Assembly: GCF_963576675.1 (NCBI RefSeq)
Contig: NC_088916.1
Span: 20,497,501-20,561,500 of the forward strand
DNA from: Euphorbia lathyris
Lineage: Eukaryota; Streptophyta; Magnoliopsida; Malpighiales; Euphorbiaceae
Direction of reading: 5' to 3'
DNA: 64,000 nucleotides
Of the stretch, positions 48,818-60,402 are shown in pieces; position 1 is the stretch's first letter, and the number at the start of each line of letters is the position of its first letter. The notes beneath the pieces were generated by a model. The model ran no database searches and had not been told where the DNA came from. It worked only from the letters and a program-made list of their open reading frames with translations. Position numbers and translations under genes: made by a program.

Positions 48818-49348
48818 ACGGATTTACTATCGGACATTCTCACCAGAGTTACTTCAACATCATTCACCGATATTTGTAACGCCAAATCAACTTGTAAAGA
48901 ATGGTTGAAAGCAGCATCTTACGTTTTTGAGCGTGTTTCAATTGATTCTTTACCTGTAATCCATTGGAAAAATACGAGTAAATCTGTCGTCTCCTACCTC
49001 GAGAAGTACATAAAAAAGTAATCTAGAATCATTATTTTAACAAGGAATGATCGATTATTTCAGCCATTCAAGGCCCGATTCCAGGATTGAGTACTTGAGG
49101 AAAGCAATTGATAAAGGCCATTAGAAAGCGAAATATATTTAGCGTATAATTCTTATCTGTTATGGCGAAAAATTTAGGGAAATGTTTAAAGTTAGTTTGT
49201 GATTTCAAAGCAGAATTGGTGGATGAATGTAGGGAGAATGTGAGGAAGGTTGTGCAAATGATGTGGAAGAATAAATTTTATAGTTGGAGAAGGAGATGAA
49301 AAAGAATAGAGATTGAGAAAAAATTGTCGAAAAAGGTCAGAAAAAATT
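48818..49348 (+). pseudogene. F-box-like copy 22 (type III-like)
   Basis: The start site reads ACG. A short deletion removes part of the KDY region. Leu-less ILTRQ-type change (TAA) before QGM, then TAG after KGH. The upstream spacer holds the solo LTR. Confidence 0.8.
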
Positions 49349-49841
49349 TATATTAAGTTTTTAGACTAAACGATATTTTTTTTAATCTCCTTCTTTATAT
49401 TCTTATTATGTTTTTGTTTTATGTCAGGCTTTCTGCCAAGAATACTGAAAATGTGTCGTGTTGAAATCAAACTTCAACCTAAAGGTGTGAGCTTTTTTGC
49501 TTAACAGATCTAAAGCATATTTTCTATTTCATTTAACTACATCCACCATATTAATTAAATTTCGGATCATATTTGTTTAGAAATTAAAGATACTTACAAA
49601 TAAGTGTGAAGTTCAGTAGAAATTAAAAAATATACTCAACGCAGAACACTTTATCATGTCTTTATTTCTCATTTTACGCAAAAATCTATTAGCAATCAGT
49701 TAAGTTTTACCAAACAAGTTTATCCATCTATATAAATATCTCATTCGTGATTCATATAATTTACTTTTTGTTCTTTAATGCAATCATCAACGGTGATTTT
49801 AAGTTCAAAAAAAGCTATAACCTAAGGCAGAAGACTTAGCA

Positions 49842-50366
49842 ACAGATTTACTATAGGACATTCTCGTCAAAGTTGCTTCAACATGATTCACCGATATTTT
49901 TAACGCCAAATCAACTTGCAAAGAATGGTTCAAAGTAGCATCTGAAGATTACGTTTTTTAGCGTGTTTCAGATGATTCTTTACCCGTAATCCTTTGGAAA
50001 AATACGAGTAAATCTGTCTTCTCCTACCTCGAGAAGTACATAAAAAAAAGAAATCCAGAATCATTATTTTGACAAGGATTGATCGATTATTTCAACCATT
50101 CAAGGCCCGATTCCAGGCTTGAGTACTTGAGGAAAGAAATTGATAAAGGCCATTAGAAAGCGAAATATGTTTAGTGTATAATTCTTATCTGTTATGGCGA
50201 AAAATTTAGGGAACAATGTTTAAAGTTAGTTTGTGATTTCAAATCGGAATTGGTGGATGAATGTAGGGAGAATGTGAGGAATGTTGTGCAAATTATGTGG
50301 AAGCGTAATTTTATAGTTGGAGAAGGAGATGAAAAAGAAAAAGTCGAAAAAGTTCGGAAAAAATTC
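49842..50366 (+). pseudogene. F-box-like copy 23 (type III-like), 3' end joined to a Tat LTR fragment
   Basis: The start site reads ACA; shared TAG and TGA are present. The EYLRK codon is intact (no first type III stop), but TAG follows KGH. The basic tail is shortened and runs into the LTR fragment at 50367. Confidence 0.8.
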
Positions 50367-51337
50367 TTAAAGGTATTAATTTGGTTTCTAACTTAAAGGT
50401 ATTCAAATGCTTTCAAATTGTAAATAAAACGTATTCGATTTTGTTTTCTACTTCAAATGGTTTCTAAAATCCCACGTTTTAAAACCTTGATCCGTTCCAA
50501 CGACGGATTTGAGCGAACATGTAAATTAAAAGCGTTTTCGTGAATAAATCTTTTTGAATATTTATTAAGTGTAAATAAAAGAGTTTTAAGTTGATCTTTT
50601 GTCAAATACGATTTTGTACAAAATAAATGGAGTTGTATGCTTAATCACGTTTTCGGTTGAATGTTCTTTTTTCGCATTTTCGAGCACTCGAGTCGTTCCA
50701 ACGGCGATTCGAGTGAAAAGCAAGTAAATCAATGGGGTTTTGAAACGTTCCTAAATCATTCCAACGGCGAATACGGCACGAACCATGTAAATAAGTCGTT
50801 CTTTGGGGGGGTTGAAGATTAGTTTAGACTTAATGTATAGCTTAAACTATATTTCATGTTGTAAATTACTGATTCTTCCTTCTATCTCCCTCCTTCTTCT
50901 ACATACTCTAATTCATGTAAATGGGTGATTCTTTACTAAAATGGCTTTCAATAATATATGCTCAAAACGGTTTTCAAAACGAGAAAGAAAAGGTTTCAAA
51001 TGAATTTTAAACTTAAAGAAATATGCGATTAGTCCGTTAGCGCCTAAGGTGTTAAGTAGAAGGCTGGTGGTTCGAAACCGGGTGATGTCGGGGTGCCTAG
51101 TAGCCTTTCTTTGGAAAGGAGCTAGCCTTCTCGGCTCGTACCCAATTTCCTGAACCCTCACCGGTCTCCCGCAAGGGATCGGTGTTCATTTCCCATTCGT
51201 GGGTGGCGACTCTTCCATACTCCGAGCTCCGGTCCTACCGAGTAGCTTGATTCCTCGATTGGTTGCTTTCGGCGCCAATCACAGCATCTGTCGTCAATAG
51301 TGTCTACCCCCGGGGTCTTCTGGGTGAGGCCTGCGTT
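50367..51337 (+). mobile_element. Tat/Ogre LTR fragment, opposite orientation to the 14.4 kb element
   Basis: About 970 bp matching the inner part of the Tat 5' LTR (43000-42330) in plus orientation, including the segment CACTCGAGTCGTTCCAACGG and the block TCCGAGCTCCGGTCCTACCG. Both LTR ends are missing; it stops about 16 bases short of the CTAACA terminus. Confidence 0.8.
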
Positions 51338-51525
51338 CATGTCTTTATTTGTCATTTTACACAAACAATTATTAACAATCAGCTAAGTTTTACCAAACAA
51401 GTTTATCTATCTACATAAATATCTTCTTCGTGATTCATATAATTTACTTTTTGTTCTTTAATTGAATCATCAACAACGATTTTAAGTTCAAAAAAAAGCT
51501 ATAACCTAAGGCAGAAGACTTACCA

Positions 51526-52066
51526 ACAGATTTACTATCGGACATTCTCGCCAGAGTTGCTTCAACACCATTCACCGATATTTTTAACGCCAAATCAACT
51601 TGCAAAGAATGATTGAAAGCAACATCTAAAGATTACATTTTTGAGCGTGTTTCAATTGATTCTTTACCCGTAATCCTTTGGAAAAAATACAAGTAAATCT
51701 GTCGTCTCCTACCTCGAGAAGTGCATAAAAAAGAAATCCAGAATCATTATTTTGACAAGGAATGATCGATTATTTCAGTCATTCAAGGCCCGATTTCAGG
51801 CTTGAGTACTTGAGGAAAGCAATTGATAAAGGCCATTAGAAAGCGAAATAGGTTTATTATATAATTCTTATCTGTTATGGCGAAAAATTTAGGGAACAAG
51901 GTTTAAAGTTAATTTGTGATTTCAAATCGGAATTGGTGGATGAATGTAGGGAGAAAGTGAGGAAGGTTGTGCAAATGATGTGGAAGCGTAATTTTATAGT
52001 TGGAGAAGGAGATGAAAAAGAATTGAGATTGAGAAAAAGAAAAAGTCGAAAAAGGTCAGAAAAAAT
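51526..52066 (+). pseudogene. F-box-like copy 24 (type III-like), last unit
   Basis: The start site reads ACA; the late F-box region has GAG kept; TGA before QGM; EYLRK intact; TAG after KGH. Spacer sequence continues to about 52362 where foldback sequence starts. Confidence 0.85.
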
Positions 52067-52362
52067 TCTTATTAAGTTTTTAGACTAAACGATATTTTGT
52101 TTATCTCATTCTTCATATTCTTATTAAGTTTTTTTATGTTAGGCTTTCTGCCAAGAATACTGAAAATGTGTCGTGTTGAAATAAAACTTCAACCTAAAGG
52201 CGTGAGCTTTTTTGCTTAACAAATCTAAAGCACATTTTCTATTTCATTTAACTACATCCACCATATTAATTAAATTTCAGATCATATTTGTTTAGAAATT
52301 AAAGATACTTAAGTGTGACAGCCAGATAGAAATTAAAGAATATACTTAAGGCTGAAGACTAC

Positions 52363-52568
52363 TTTGTATTACAAAAAATGGATAGCGTGCAAGGGGCATG
52401 CTGATGTGACGTACGAATAGCGTACAAGGGGGGCGTGATGCGCGAATAGCAACAAAGAAGATTTGGATGCTAAACAAACACTAGAGCTGGATGGAGTGGA
52501 ATACTGGAGGGGCATGGAGCCAACATTGAAGCTCAGATTGATTACCAAGTAGATTTGTAATCAGTAAT
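52363..52568. mobile_element. Foldback element, copy 2, left arm and half loop
   Basis: The left arm (about 52380-52530) is the imperfect reverse complement of 63725-63860. Subrepeats with GCGAATAGC...AAGGGG recur about every 35 bp in both arms. The loop (about 45 bp) is split by Athila element B. Confidence 0.82.
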
Positions 52569-52805
52569 TGATAGGGGTATTTTACCCCTATCTTTTAGCG
52601 TGATTTACGGGATGATTTTGGATAAAATAAATAAGTTTAATTACAAAAATAAAGCGTTTTAATAAAATAAAGAAATAAAAATAAATTTCGTACTTTCAGT
52701 TAATTTTCCGTGTTTTTGATTAGTTTAGGAAATAAAAACGTCAAGCTAACTCGGCTCGCAAGATTTGTATTTCAGGTACGAGCAAGGAGCAAAAATCTAC
52801 TCAAA

Positions 52806-53296
52806 TACGCGGGGCGTATCATCCTTTACGCGGGGCGTGAAACATGGTGTCAGCAATAATTGCCTTATCCGCAGACGCCATGTGGAATTGACTCAGCATA
52901 CGAGGGGCGTATGCCACCCTACGCGGGGCGTATGACACATGTCGAAAATGATTGGCCTAATCCTGAAAGTCAGACTGCACTGTCTCCTTGAGTCAACTCT
53001 TCGTACGCGAGGCGTATCACCATACACGCGAGGCGTACCAGGCAATTCCTCAATGATAAAAGCTCAGAGACTCATTTACGCGGGGCGTGCTTCAGCTACG
53101 CACGGCGTAAAAGCTCCAATTCAAGCAATAAAACTTCAGAGACTCAAACAGATGGGGCGTACTTCAGCTACGCAGGGCGTACTTCAACTACGCAGGGCGT
53201 GCTTGAGACAACAAGACATGGAATTGGTCCACATGCAGGAGATTTCTGACGGAATGGGCACTTACGCGGGGCGTAGACCACCTTACGCGGGGCGTA
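52806..53296. repeat. Direct pairs of GC-rich 13-mers in the 5' LTR of B
   Basis: Pairs start at 52806, 52899, 53004, 53077, about 53149 and 53263. Both 13-mers of each pair point the same way and are 20-21 bp apart start to start. Two intervals between pairs are again about 73 bp. Confidence 0.85.
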
Positions 53297-53374
53297 TCAT
53301 GGGATTTCTGCACCAAATAATGTTGCTCCATACTTGTGCTTTGTGAAGTTACAACATTGCCCTTGCTTGATGTT

Positions 53375-53382
53375 TATAAATA
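53375..53382 (+). promoter_or_regulatory. TATA box of the element B 5' LTR
   Basis: TATAAATA, about 80 bp downstream of the paired 13-mers, conserved in the 3' LTR (62680) and in element A (6460). Confidence 0.6.
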
Positions 53383-54398
53383 GGAAGCTTTTGAACTCCA
53401 TTTGATACCAATTACACACTAGAGAGCAAAACTATACTCTTTTGATTATTGTAATTTAGATTCAGATTTTGTAGTTAAACTCTCCCCCTCGAGAGCTTGT
53501 TCGGTTGTTCCATTGAAGTTCCGTTCCACCACTCGTCACCAAGCTCGAGAGTTCCACCTCCACGACCTAGGAGACGGCTTTGAGTCCGGTTAGCTAGTTC
53601 CAAGGGCGGATTCTCCCTTTTTACCTGCTAATTAGCTTGTACTCTTCCTATGTACTAGGCTTGGTTGTATTTCATCTATTCACTTTCCATATTTATAATT
53701 TATGATTCATAATCTCTATTTCCCTTTACGTGTTAATGTTTATTACTTGTTTTGATATTCGTAATTGATTATTGTGTAGGAGAACGCGATTTCCGCCGCC
53801 ATTCGGGCTATCCTTAGGGAGTTATATAGGTGCTGCCTTACCGGAAGTGACAAACCGGAAACCGTAGGAATTGACAAGCCACGGAACTTACGGGCCCTAG
53901 TTTCTAATTCCCCCGCATTAGACACACCTTGACTAGGAATCACGTAGTCTAAGTGCTTCACGGGTCGGTCCTACTACACTTAGTCGTCTTTACAAGAGTA
54001 AATTATTATCCGTATACATTTAGAGTCGTTTTTTATCGTGGTTATAACTTATCATTATTCATCCTACTTCATATGGTTTTAGCTACATAAATCTGTGTCG
54101 CCAATAGTTAGGAATAGTGTGTAGTTGCGTCTTACTTTACCCCAAAGTAATCACCGCTTAAATAACATACGAAACCGAGTCGTCTAATACTTGTAATTAT
54201 AAATCCCGTGGATTCGATACCCGGTCTTAACCGGATTATTACTTGATACGACGGGGTACACTTGCCCCTAAGTAGTCGTAGTGTCTAGTGGAGTTAGAAC
54301 ATTTAAAAGATCGCATCCATATTCATAGCACATTCACCGCAATACACATTTAGTCGTCATTAGAAAACTCTACCTAGATCCTACGCCCATCAAGTTTT

Positions 54399-54417
54399 TG
54401 GCGCCGTTGCCGGGGAT
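54399..54417 (+). other. Primer binding site, tRNA-Asp type (element B)
   Basis: TGGCGCCGTTGCCGGGGAT, 19 bases complementary to the 3' end of tRNA-Asp(GUC) with CCA, six bases inside the LTR. Confidence 0.95.
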
Positions 54418-54551
54418 TTATAATCTCCTACAATATTAGACAAAAACGTTTCATTGTTAGTTTAAGCATTCTTTTTGTATAAATTGTTTATATATACTTT
54501 TACTAACGTTATTCTTTCTTGTTGATAATTCTTTTATACTTGTTTTACTTT

Positions 54552-55943
54552 ATGCACACCCGATCTAAAAGTGATTCTCTCGTACCTATTGATCTCGAAA
54601 TTGAACGTACTCTTTGTAGGTTACGTAGAGAAAGAATGGCAACCCTCAACAATGAATCCGAGCAGCCCGAAGTTAACCAAAGGCGACCGGTTCAACCCGT
54701 AAATAATAACCGTGATGGTGGAGGCAATGACACTCGATTGATGTTGGAGATTCTTGCTCCGCATCGCCCTCAAAACCGTCATGGAATCGTTGCCCCCACC
54801 ATCCCAGCCGACACATTTGAAATAAAACCTAGCATGATCTAATTAATCCAACAACTTGGTCAATTCGGAGGGGAACCCCATGAAAACCCTAACGAACACC
54901 TTGATAAATTTCTTATGTGTGCCGAAACTTCTCGACAACACGGTGTTTCGGTTGAAGCCGTCCAACTAAAACTATTTCCTTTCTCTTTGACAGGGCAAGC
55001 ATTAGAATGGTTGCACTCGTTAGAAGTGGGATCGATCACATCTTGGGAGGAACTTGAGAAGGAGTTCCTATCTTACTACTTCCCGCCCTCTAAAACGGTT
55101 AAGTTGAGAAAAGATATCACCTCCTTTCGGCAACTTGGATACGAGGCCCTCCATTCAGCTTGGGCTAGGTTCCGAAAGCTGCTCTGAAGCTGTCCCCATC
55201 ACGATATCCCTAAGCATGATCTAGTAAGTACCTTTTATCATGGTTTAACACCTACTAATCGTGCAACCGTTGATTCTTCCGCAGGTGGGGATTTGTTTCG
55301 CAAATCGGCAAGCGAGGCGTATGAGCTCATTCACGAATTAGCTAGGAAAAGCGTCCAATGGCAAGAAGATCGGCTTGCCGGACCCTCGTAAACTTTTTCC
55401 GTAAAAGACGAGGCTCCCACAATCTTCATGATCGAAATGAATAAGAAGCTGGATGCCTTAATTGTGCAAATGAGCCTCCAAAACTCAGCACAAGTCCTAG
55501 TGTGCTCTCATTGTGGTGGTGACCACCAAGGTAAGGATTGTCAGGCCGGAAGCCCTTTTGCCGGCGACACCAAAAGCGTAAGTTATGTAGGAGGACGACA
55601 AAGGCATAATTCTCATTATAACTCCTATCCTAACACGCATGCTTATCACCACCATAACAATAATAATAACGGATGGAGGCCTCAACACCAACACCCGATT
55701 CCATCTTATGATAACAAGCGGAATGTGTTAAAGCCCCCATCCGAACCCCATGGTAAATTTTTGGAACAAGGGTTGGGCCAATTCCCTCATGTCCAAGGAG
55801 GGCAAAAATCACAACCTCCTAGCAATACGCAAGACGCAATGGTAATTGATCTCCTTAAAGAAATATCTTCCCGTCTTGCTAACAATGAAGCATTTTGCAG
55901 GGACTTGGGACAGCAAGTGGCCCGATTAAGTCGCCAACGATAA
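54552..55943 (+). pseudogene. gag: Athila gag of element B, four nonsense codons
   Basis: ATG at 54552 (MHTRSKSDSL). The gag core (LKLFPFSLTGQALEWLHSLE) lies at about 54966-55180, and the zinc knuckle CSHCGGDHQGKDC (C-x2-C-x3-H-x4-C) near 55503-55541, followed by an Asn/His-rich stretch. In-frame stops are at 54840, 55185, 55389 and 55941; at least three fit C-to-T change of CAA or CGA codons. Gag and pol were probably one reading frame, since the frame continues into the protease region. Confidence 0.9.
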
Positions 55944-56900
55944 GAAAGACAACATGAGTTTCTCCCGTTTAACATCGAACAAAACCCAAGACCAAAGAAC
56001 CGGGAGACCGCACAAGCAATAATTCTCCGTAGTGGTAAGGGTTTGGAACCACCGGTTCCAAAGGCGACTCCACCCGCTCCAAAGGTAAGTGACGAACCGG
56101 AAGTGGTAAGCAACCCCGGTTCGGATCCGAAACCCACGACTTCCTCGGATAAGAATAAAAATATATGTGATCCAATTGGAGCTTACGTACCGAAGCTCCC
56201 TTTTTCACAACGACTTAAAAAGGAAAAATTGGACCACCAATACGGCAAGTTTTTGGAGATTTTTAAGAAACTTCACATCAACATTCCGCTTGCGGAAGCA
56301 TTGGAACAAATGCCTACATATGCGAAGTTTCTTAAAGAAATCCTCGCCAAAAAGAGGAAGATAGATTATAATGCAACGGTAGCGCTCACGGAGGAATGCT
56401 CCGCGATTATAACGAACAAACTCCCACCTAAACTCAAGGATTTAGGTAGCTTTTCTATCCCGTGCACAATTGGTAATGTTGAGTTTAGGAGAGCTTTATG
56501 TGATTTGGGTGCTAGTATTAATCTAATGCCTTTATCTGTGTTTAGGAAGCTCGGATTGGGGGAACCTAAGCCTACCAATATGACGCTCCAACTGGCCGAT
56601 AGATCCATTGCCTGACCAAAAGGAGTTGTGGAGGATGTCTTAGTGAAAGTGGACAAGTTCATTTTCCCCGCCGATTTTGTAGTGCTCGATATGGCGGAAG
56701 ACGATTCGGTACCGATCCTCCTAGGATGACCAATCCTTGCAACAGGTAGGACTCTCATTGATGTCCACGAAGGTAAGCTCATCCTACGGTTGCAAGACGA
56801 AGAGGTAGAATTTAACGTGTATAACTCCATGAAATTTCCGTCTAATACCATGGCAGATTGTAATTTTTTAAATTCCGTAGACTCTATTGATCTTTTTGTC
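55944..56900 (+). pseudogene. pol: Athila pol, protease region
   Basis: The aspartic protease motif LCDLGASINLMPLSVF has its Asp at 56502-56504 (DLG in place of the commoner DTG/DSG; LCDLGAS is usual in Athila). The second conserved block ILLG-x-PILATG is present near 56715. TGA codons at 56613 and 56726 fall where Arg is expected, both explicable as CGA to TGA. Confidence 0.88.
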
Positions 56901-57149
56901 AAAGAATTTTGTGATAGGTCTTCTCCGGAAACCTCTTCGGGAATAGATGGTAATGAGCATTTGGATGAGGATCCATTAAACAAGCCATTTGAATACTCCT
57001 CCGAAATAGAACAATGTCTGTTGGCAAGGAGCCGGTTCGAGGGTTTGGATCGGGATAGCAAAGCAAAGCCGAAGTCTTCTCTCGAGGAACCTCCGACTTT
57101 GGAACTAAAACCCTTGCCCCCTAATCTTAAATATGTGTTTTTGCAACCT

Positions 57150-58620
57150 CCTAACTTCTTACCAGTTGTTATCTCTTCACTTTTGACAGTGGAAATGGAG
57201 GAAGCATTAATTGCGGTGTTACAAAGACACAAGGGCGCATTTGGATGGACCATTCACGACATAAAAGGGATCAGCCCCACCATTTGCACACACCGCATCT
57301 TTATGGAGGATAAATTCAAGCCCTCCGTGCAGCCGCAATGACGGCTTAACCCCAATATGAAAGAGGTAGTGAAGGCCGAGGTAATCAAACTCCTCGACGC
57401 AGGTATAATCTTTCCTATCTCCGATAGTCCATGGGTTAGTCCGGTCCAATGTGTTCCCAAAAAGGGGGGCACAACGGTGACGGAAAATGATCAGGGGGAA
57501 TTAATCCCCACACAAAAAGTGACCGGGTGGCGCGTATGCATTGATTATAGGAAACTTAATGAAGCCACCCGAAAAGATCATTTTCCCTTACCGTTCATTG
57601 ACCAAATGTTGAAAGAATGGCGGGACATAAATTCTTTTGTACCCTCGATGGCCTATCCGGCTATATGCAAATTCCCGTTGATCCTTCGGATCAAGAGAAG
57701 ACGACATTCACTTGTCCATATGGGACATTTGCATATAGGCGGATGCCATTCGGGCTTTGTAACGCCCCTGCCACCTTTCAGCGGTGCATGACGGCTATAT
57801 TTTCCGAAATGATCGAGGACTTCATGGAGGTCTTCATGGACGATTTTTCTATTTTTGGGTCGTCCTTTGAGATTTGTTTAGGCAATCTTGATAAAGTCCT
57901 CCAACGTTGCGAAGACACTAACCTTGGGCTTAGTTGGGAAAAATGTCAATTTATGGTTCAAGATTGCATTGTTTTGGGACACAAGGTGTCCGGGGAGGGG
58001 ATCGAGGTCGATCCGGCCAAGATTGAGGTAATTGAAAAACTACCTCCACCAATCAACGTTAAGGGAATTCGGAGTTTCTTGGGTCATGCGGGGTTCTATA
58101 GACGATTCATCAAGGATTTCTCTAGAATAGCAACCCCCTTGACCCAGCTCCTCATAAAGGATGTAGAATTTAATTTTTCCGACCAATGTTTACTTGCGTT
58201 TAACACACTAAAGGAAAAATTAATTAATGCACTTATCATGGTGAAACCCGATTGGAACCTCCCCTTTGAACTAATGTGTGATGCGAGTGATTTGGCTGTA
58301 GGTGCTTGTTTGGGCCAATGGGTGGATAAACTCTTTCGCCCTATCTATTATGCGAGCAAAACGCTCAATGAGGCCCAACAAAACTATTCCATCACGGAAA
58401 AGGAGATGATTGCTGTTTTTTTTGCTTTCGATAAATTTAGATCATATCTTGTGTTATCCAAAATTATCGTATACACTGACCACGCAGCTCTCAAGTACTT
58501 GATGACTAAGCAGGATGCCAAACCGCGCTTGATATGGTGGATCCTACTCCTATAAGAATTCGACATCAAGATCAAAGACAAAAAATGAGTAGAGAATGTT
58601 GTGGCCGACCATCTCTCTCG
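57150..58620 (+). pseudogene. pol: Athila pol, reverse transcriptase and RNase H
   Basis: RT blocks: PWVSPVQCVPKKGG (57428 on), [35 protein letters not shown] and the catalytic FMDD (57833-57844, both Asp present). The connection and RNase H region follows, with [16 protein letters not shown] and [10 protein letters not shown]. Lesions: TGA at 57339, a one-base deletion near 57609, TAA at 58553 and TGA at 58586. The C-terminal HLSRLQG marks the RNase H/integrase border. Confidence 0.92.
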
Positions 58621-59989
58621 CTTACAAGGCGAGCAAGACGAATCTCCGGAAACTATTGAGATTAAGGAGACCTTTCCCGACGAAGCACTCTACGCGGTAA
58701 CATCTTTACCTTGGTATGCCGATATGGCAAACTACAAAGCCGGTAATATTCTTCCCCCGCACCTTACATACGAGCAGCGTAAGAAATTCTTTCACGATGC
58801 TAAGCACTATTTTTGGGAGGAACCCTATCTGTTCAAATCATGTGCTGATAACATTATTCGTAGGTGTATACCCGAAGAAGAGGTTAATCATGTGCTACAT
58901 ATGTGTCATACCCAAGAGACGGGGGGCCACTTTGGCCCTAGTCGGACTATGGCAAAAGTCTTACAATGTGGGTTTTATTGGCCTACTTTGTCCAAAGATT
59001 CCCAAGACTTCGTCAAATCATGTGACGCTTGTCAAAGGAGCGGGAACATTTCCCGAAAACATGAAATGCTCCAACAAGGAATCCTAGTTTGCGAACTTTT
59101 TGACGTGTGGGGATAGACTTCATGGGACCTTTCCCTAAGTCGCATAACAACGCTTACATTCTTGTAGCGGTTGACTATGTCTCCAAATGGGTAGAGGCCG
59201 TTGCCTTACCTTCAAACGACTCTAAGGCGGTAGGGAAATTCATAAAGAAAAACATTTTTACTCGGTTCGGGACCCCTCGCACTATCATTAGCAACGGGGG
59301 TTCCCACTTTTGCAACCGACAATTCGATCAACTCTTACTTAAATATGGGGTTGCACACCGAGTCTCTACACCCTACCATCGCAAACTAGTGGGCAAGTTG
59401 AGGTTTCTAACCGAGAGCTAAAATGCATTTTAAAAAAACGGTTAACTCCTCTAGGAAAGACTGGAGCTTGAAGCTCAATGATGCTCTTTGGGCTTACCGC
59501 ACGGCGTTTAAGACGCCCATCGGGATGTCCCCTTATCGTCTAGTTTTTGGAAAGTCGTTCCATTTGCCCGTGGAATTAGAACATAAAGCATATTGGGCGC
59601 TGAAATTTTTAAATTTTGACATGCAGGCTACAGGAGAACACCTCCTCCTCTAACTCAATACTCTTGATGAACTTCGCTTAGGGTCGTACGAAACTGCCAA
59701 ACTGTATAAAGAACGTACAAAACGGTGGCACGACAAGCACATCCAAGTTCGGGAGTTCAACAAGGGGGATCAAGTTCTCCTCTATAATTCTCACCTCCGG
59801 TTATTCCCCGGAAAATTAAAAAGTCAGTGGTCGGGACCATACACCGTCATCAATATGCACTCCTCCGAAGCAATTGAAATCCAAGGTCCCGACAATGCAA
59901 CCCTCCGGGTCAACGGCCACCGTCTAAAGATATACCGCGGTGGCATTTTTCCACAACAAGGCGAAACCACACTCCTCGCAACACCGTAA
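58600..59989 (+). pseudogene. pol: Athila pol, integrase
   Basis: The zinc-binding HHCC domain contains HMCHTQETGGHFG and CDACQR (about 58890-59035). The catalytic core has Asp at 59116 (IDFMGP), Asn where the second Asp should be (ISNGGSHF, codon 59293-59295), and Glu at 59400 with D35E spacing once a one-base deletion near 59382 is allowed for. Another one-base deletion is near 59110 and a TAA at 59651. The C-terminal part (LYKERTKRWHDKHI to TLLATP) ends at TAA 59987. The Asp-to-Asn change should abolish strand transfer. Confidence 0.92.
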
Positions 59990-60149
59990 GCTTGCACATC
60001 ACCAAGGAAAGTCGAGCTACTCCGACTATAAATGTAGCACTGGTTTGATGCTCTCAAGCCCCCTGTATATATTTATTCAATTTTTCCTTGTTTTCTTCAT
60101 TTCGCTTCATAGCCACGGAAAGCCAAATCCCAATTATAATCCAACATAT

Positions 60150-60402
60150 TACGCGGGGCGTCTCTCTATGCACGCCCCGCGTCTTTGTGCCTCTGATCCA
60201 AAATAATGCAAGGGGCAGCTTTCACGCAGGGCGTACCCCCTATTACCCCCCCGCGTATGGGTACCTTTCCGTGGTTCCCAAGTTCAGGAACTCAGACACG
60301 CGAGGCGCCCTCTTCCTGCGCCTCGCGTATTTGAGTCTCTGACTCAAAAAGAGATAAAAACGCCACCCTACGCGGGGCGCCCCCCTGGGCACGCCTCACG
60401 TA
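60150..60402. repeat. 73-bp tandem repeat with inverted GC-rich 13-mer pairs (element B)
   Basis: Four units start at 60150, 60223, 60297 and 60369. The first is a perfect hairpin (ACGCGGGGCGT and ACGCCCCGCGT). In the third the stem changes to GCGAGGCGC with GCGCCTCGC, so both arms changed compatibly. Confidence 0.88.

Larger units (their letters stand above)
10029..52362. repeat. Tandem array of At1g67623-like F-box pseudogenes (about 24 units)
   Basis: Units of about 1043 bp or about 640 bp repeat across the region. Each holds an F-box domain remnant (DILARVASTSFTDLF, then TCKEWLKAA), a middle region with IDYFSHSRPDSGLKYLGKAS, and a basic C-terminus (MWKRNFIVGEG). Long units also have some 400 bp of conserved spacer. 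F-box proteins are SCF ubiquitin-ligase adaptors; the domain order resembles plant At1g67623-like proteins. No unit is intact. Three subtypes exist: I (IFWEQ or similar), II (IWKFRQQ, KYREK) and III (EKFREQ with two shared stops). II is regularly followed after about 100 bp by III, then by I, giving a higher-order unit of about 2.7 kb. Insertions and an inversion interrupt the array. Confidence 0.9.
52569..54392 (+). repeat. 5' LTR of Athila element B
   Basis: 1824 bp, TGATAGGGG to CCCATCA. By eye it differs from the 3' LTR at about 19 substitutions and three short indels, two of them in the GC-rich 13-mer region. Confidence 0.95.

Noticed and set aside
10029..52362. A defence or toxin-antitoxin style gene cluster
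   Set aside because: The recurring peptides are F-box family remnants of a plant genome; nothing prokaryotic is present.
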